The translations under genes were made by a program, and so were the position numbers. A stretch of 7,210 nucleotides of DNA from the NCBI GenBank assembly GCA_013203855.1, contig JABMPG010000308.1, positions 1-7,210 of the forward strand. The letters run 5' to 3'. Every line of letters starts with the position of its first letter. The stretch's first letter is position 1. Of this stretch, positions 6,250 through 7,210 are shown piece after piece. Source of the stretch: a bacterium (GTDB lineage: Bacteria; Sumerlaeota; Sumerlaeia; UBA8349). A model generated the notes under the pieces. That model did no database searches, was not told the DNA's origin, and worked only from the letters and a program-made list of their open reading frames with translations.

Positions 6250-7210
6250 TACGGGCTGCCGACATGCCGGATCAGGATCTCCCCCCGGGTCTCAGCAGCG
6301 CCGCGGCCGCGGGCGGTGACCACCAACCGTAGCGGCTGGAACGCTGCCGGCGTAGTGAGCCAGTGGTATCCCGGCTCATCGCCAGGCTTGAGGGCGTCGG
6401 GCACGACTTGGGAGCCCTCCAGAAGCCCGATGGTTTCGATCTCCAGGCGTCCCTGGCCCGAGGTCTGGGTGATGACCAGCTCATGGAGTTCCGACTCGGG
6501 GCGCCACGGCGCGAGTTCAAGCACAAGATTGGCCCAGCGGGAACCGACGGTCTGGGCGTCCCACGCGAGGAGGCGGGTATAGCCCCGGAGTTCGTCCTCG
6601 GTCACGATGGCGGATATCTCGTCGGCGGAAGCGGCCCGGCCGAGGATACGGATCTCGTCAATCAGACCGGGAAAAACGTGCACGGCATTGTTGCCGAATT
6701 CCGCGTGGGTGGCACCAATCAACATATCCACGTCATTGTTGTGAGCGAAAGGGAGGCGGACTTCCTGCCTCGCGACGGATTGACCGTTGAGAAAGAGGGT
6801 AAACTCGGCGCCCTGGCGCGTGACCGCCACGTGGGTCCATTCATCGACCGGGGCCTTGCCAAAGGCCGTCTCCAGGGTCAGGGCCTGACGGGAGACGACG
6901 TCGGACATGACGAACACAACACGATTCTCGTCCGCGATCGCGAGGTGAAACTGGTTCCTCTCTGAGAAGACCCGCTCCTTCGACAGGACTGCGCGGAAGG
7001 TTTTCTCGATTCGCTTCGACGGCTTGACCCAGGCGGCGAGGGTGAAATCGCCATCCGCCGGATCCAGGTTACCCAGGTCCACGCAGGTGAAACGGCCATC
7101 AAACTGGAGGGCCAGCCCGCGTTTGCCGACAGTCCGGTTCGCTCCGACGATCTCGGCCCGACGTCCGCCCGTCGCGTCTCGGGTGAAGTGGAGAAGCCGG
7201 TCGTCAAACG
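6249..7210 (-). CDS. LamG / concanavalin A-like domain protein, N-terminus cut by window edge
   Basis: The frame is open from the right edge to a TAA at 6251-6249, giving 319 visible residues. A GTG at 7082 is an internal codon: in-frame coding continues upstream with 'LLHFTRDATGG' and 'GLALQFDGRFTCVDLGNL', the normal first strands of a LamG sandwich. The LamG domain spans visible residues about 5-205, with 'FTLAAWVKP' (55-63), 'EWTHVAVTRQG' (123-133), 'FTLFLNGQSVA' (136-146) and the closing 'FPGLIDEIRILGRA' (179-192). About 205-319 is a further beta-rich stretch of unknown family. LamG domains bind carbohydrates or serve as adhesive modules on exported multidomain proteins. The signal peptide and any catalytic domain would lie beyond the window. 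The stop overlaps the glycosyltransferase start by one base. Confidence 0.88.
   Translation of the reverse strand, partial: FDDRLLHFTRDATGGRRAEIVGANRTVGKRGLALQFDGRFTCVDLGNLDPADGDFTLAAWVKPSKRIEKTFRAVLSKERVFSERNQFHLAIADENRVVFVMSDVVSRQALTLETAFGKAPVDEWTHVAVTRQGAEFTLFLNGQSVARQEVRLPFAHNNDVDMLIGATHAEFGNNAVHVFPGLIDEIRILGRAASADEISAIVTEDELRGYTRLLAWDAQTVGSRWANLVLELAPWRPESELHELVITQTSGQGRLEIETIGLLEGSQVVPDALKPGDEPGYHWLTTPAAFQPLRLVVTARGRGAAETRGEILIRHVGSP

Noticed and set aside
7080..7082. GTG as the true start of the LamG protein
   Set aside because: The frame stays open to the window edge and the upstream residues are the expected first LamG strands, so this GTG is an internal valine codon.

Overview
The window is GC-rich bacterial DNA with strongly GC-biased third codon positions. 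No rRNA, tRNA, CRISPR array or mobile element is visible. The gene content is an enolase-superfamily enzyme, a large secreted glycoside-hydrolase-like protein, a uroporphyrinogen-decarboxylase-like protein and a LamG-domain protein. This combination is typical of polysaccharide-degrading bacteria of the Planctomycetota / Verrucomicrobiota / Lentisphaerota / Hydrogenedentota kind, many known only from metagenomes. That placement is inferred from gene content, not shown by any marker gene.

Layout: bases 1-106 hold the last 34 codons of a plus-strand gene that starts outside the window. Bases 107-308 are a non-coding gap whose right half is locally AT-richer and carries a 7-bp perfect dyad, a plausible control region. 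Three plus-strand genes follow, closely spaced and probably co-transcribed: an enolase-superfamily enzyme of the muconate-lactonizing/dipeptide-epimerase type (309-1688), a secreted glycoside-hydrolase-like protein with signal peptide (1726-4107) and a URO-D-superfamily protein (4126-5376). Gaps are 37 and 18 bases.

After only 6 bases a convergent minus-strand unit begins. It contains a family 2 glycosyltransferase (5383-6249) and, upstream of it with a TAATG stop/start overlap, the 3' part of a LamG (concanavalin A-like) gene that runs off the right edge (6249-7210).

How they may work together: the plus-strand trio looks like a catabolic cassette in which an exported protein acts on or binds a glycan, and two cytoplasmic enzymes process a released acid or modified sugar. 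The substrate cannot be read from the sequence. The most unusual element is the pairing of a URO-D-like protein with an enolase-superfamily enzyme and a secreted hydrolase-like protein. The minus-strand pair looks unrelated to the trio and may belong to a surface-glycan or cell-surface protein locus.
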